From NCBI GenBank assembly GCA_937884235.1, contig CALGBT010000245.1, positions 1 through 6,430 on the forward strand: 6,430 nucleotides of DNA, read 5' to 3'. The notes beneath the pieces are model-generated. The model had not been told where the DNA came from. It saw only the letters and a program-made list of their open reading frames with translations, and did not search any database. This document shows, piece after piece, positions 5,490 through 6,430 of the stretch. The DNA is from an uncultured Pseudomonadota bacterium. GTDB lineage: Bacteria; Myxococcota_A; UBA9042; CAIXZC01. Position numbers and translations under genes: made by a program. Position 1 is the first letter of the stretch; each line of letters opens with the position of its first letter.

Positions 5490-6430
5490 TCGTCGCCCCC
5501 CGCACCCTTGACTACACTGGCTGGCATCGAATCAAGGAGCGCCTGGCCCAGCACGTCCGCACCCCCTTCAACAAGGAACAGCCCGACTCCCTGGAGTTCC
5601 TGCCCGACGCCGCTGCCATTAGAACTGAATTGGCCAGAATCGGAGAGTTGAAGGACTTGCTCGCCGCTGGCGATTCGCCTGAATTCAGCGGCATCACCGA
5701 TATCCGGGAACTCTGCCGGAGAGCAACCAAAGAGGGCACCCTCGACTCCATGGAACTCCTGCAGGTGGGTGATTGCCTGCACAGCCTCTCTCGACTGCGC
5801 GGCTACCTCACCAGCCATGCCCATCAGCTTCAGGCCAACCGCCACCTGAATCTGCACATGCACGACCTGCGGGTCGTGAGCAGTCAGATCAACGCCGCCG
5901 TGGAACGTGACGGTCGCATCAAGGACTCGGCCAGCCCGGAACTCAGCGACCTGCGGGCGCGCACCGCCGCCGTGCATCAGTCAATTCGCGACCGCCTGGA
6001 GGACTTCCTCAAGAGCAGAAAGGCGGAGGAGATGATTCAGGACAAATACTTCACGCTGCGCGAGGACCGCTATGTGCTGCCCATCAAGGTGGAGCGAAAG
6101 AGCGCACTCGAGGGTATCATTCATGGCATCAGCCAGACCGGCCAGACAGTCTTTATCGAGCCGCAGTTCCTGATCTCCGCAAACAATCGACTCAAACTCA
6201 TGCAAGAAGAAGTGCGACGCGCAGAGTTTCTCGTTCTGAGAGGACTCACCGACGAGGTCGCCGCGATCCACGACCAGATTGTGGAGTCCCTTGCCACCTC
6301 CGCAGAGCTCGACCGCATCTGCGCCCGGGCTCTCCTGGCCCTGGAGATGAAAGCCCACAGCCCACAGGTTGGAACCGAGCCACGCATTGAACTGCGCCGC
6401 TGCCGCTCACCGCAACTGATCCTGGCCGGC
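5480..6430 (+). CDS. mutS2: MutS2 family ATPase/endonuclease, N-terminal 317 codons, cut off by window edge
   Basis: The frame is open from ATG 5480 to the last base. The most diagnostic part is about residues 190-229: YFTLREDRYVLPIKVE, then GIIHGISQTGQTVFIEPQ, the MutS2 core/lever signature. The start (VAPRTLDYTGWHRIKERLA) and the SPEFSGITDIREL segment also fit MutS2 and not MutS, since there is no mismatch-recognition domain. The Walker A ATPase domain and the C-terminal Smr nuclease domain, if present, lie beyond the window. Family members suppress homologous recombination or, in Bacillus subtilis, act on collided ribosomes. Two starts are possible: ATG 5480, with AGGAA 5 nt upstream, and ATG 5486, about 11 nt downstream of it, which would form an ATGA overlap with the preceding stop. 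They differ by two residues. It is the third gene of an overlapping cluster. Confidence 0.95.
   Translation, partial: MAMIVAPRTLDYTGWHRIKERLAQHVRTPFNKEQPDSLEFLPDAAAIRTELARIGELKDLLAAGDSPEFSGITDIRELCRRATKEGTLDSMELLQVGDCLHSLSRLRGYLTSHAHQLQANRHLNLHMHDLRVVSSQINAAVERDGRIKDSASPELSDLRARTAAVHQSIRDRLEDFLKSRKAEEMIQDKYFTLREDRYVLPIKVERKSALEGIIHGISQTGQTVFIEPQFLISANNRLKLMQEEVRRAEFLVLRGLTDEVAAIHDQIVESLATSAELDRICARALLALEMKAHSPQVGTEPRIELRRCRSPQLILAG

Noticed and set aside
5393..5977. 194-codon minus-strand frame opposite the start of mutS2
   Set aside because: It is antisense to well-recognised MutS2 sequence and to the end of the secreted-protein gene, with no motif.

Overview
This is a chromosomal stretch of a moderately GC-rich bacterium. 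It is probably Gram-negative: there is a good sigma-54-type promoter, a long DmdC-type acyl-CoA dehydrogenase, a secreted protein with a Sec signal peptide, an FtsB-like division protein and an LpxH-like phosphoesterase. MutS2 together with a large acyl-CoA dehydrogenase and sigma-54 control suggests a former 'deltaproteobacterium' (Desulfuromonadota/Geobacter-like or Myxococcota-like). That assignment is inference only. Nothing looks mobile: I see no insertion sequence, tRNA, CRISPR array or phage gene.

Layout. Bases 1-810 (minus) hold the N-terminal 270 codons of a membrane-anchored, mostly extracytoplasmic protein that runs off the left edge. Bases 811-1124 are a divergent control region. 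It carries a near-consensus sigma-70 promoter for the leftward gene (TTGACA-17-TATGAT) and a sigma-54-type -24/-12 element for the rightward gene, followed by a leader of about 120 nt with a possible stem-loop. Bases 1125-2987 (plus) encode a 620-residue acyl-CoA dehydrogenase. After an 82-bp gap comes a 101-residue FtsB/DivIC-like protein (3070-3375). Facing it tail to tail is a 160-residue dual-specificity phosphatase on the minus strand (3429-3911, GTG start), whose sequence resembles the eukaryotic glucan phosphatases SEX4 and laforin. Bases 3912-4035 are a second divergent promoter region.

Rightward from 4036 is a tightly overlapping cluster: a calcineurin-like metallophosphoesterase (4036-4743), an unrecognised secreted protein with four cysteines (4734-5489), and the 5' half of mutS2 (5480 to the right edge). 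Each junction overlaps by about 10 nt, so the three are probably co-transcribed and translationally coupled.

The genes do not form one obvious pathway: fatty-acid or carboxylic-acid oxidation, cell division, dephosphorylation and DNA or ribosome maintenance sit side by side. I found no convincing new multi-gene system. The items most worth a second look are the SEX4/laforin-like phosphatase and its divergent metallophosphoesterase partner, the two-sigma divergent control region, and the unknown secreted protein embedded between the phosphoesterase and mutS2.
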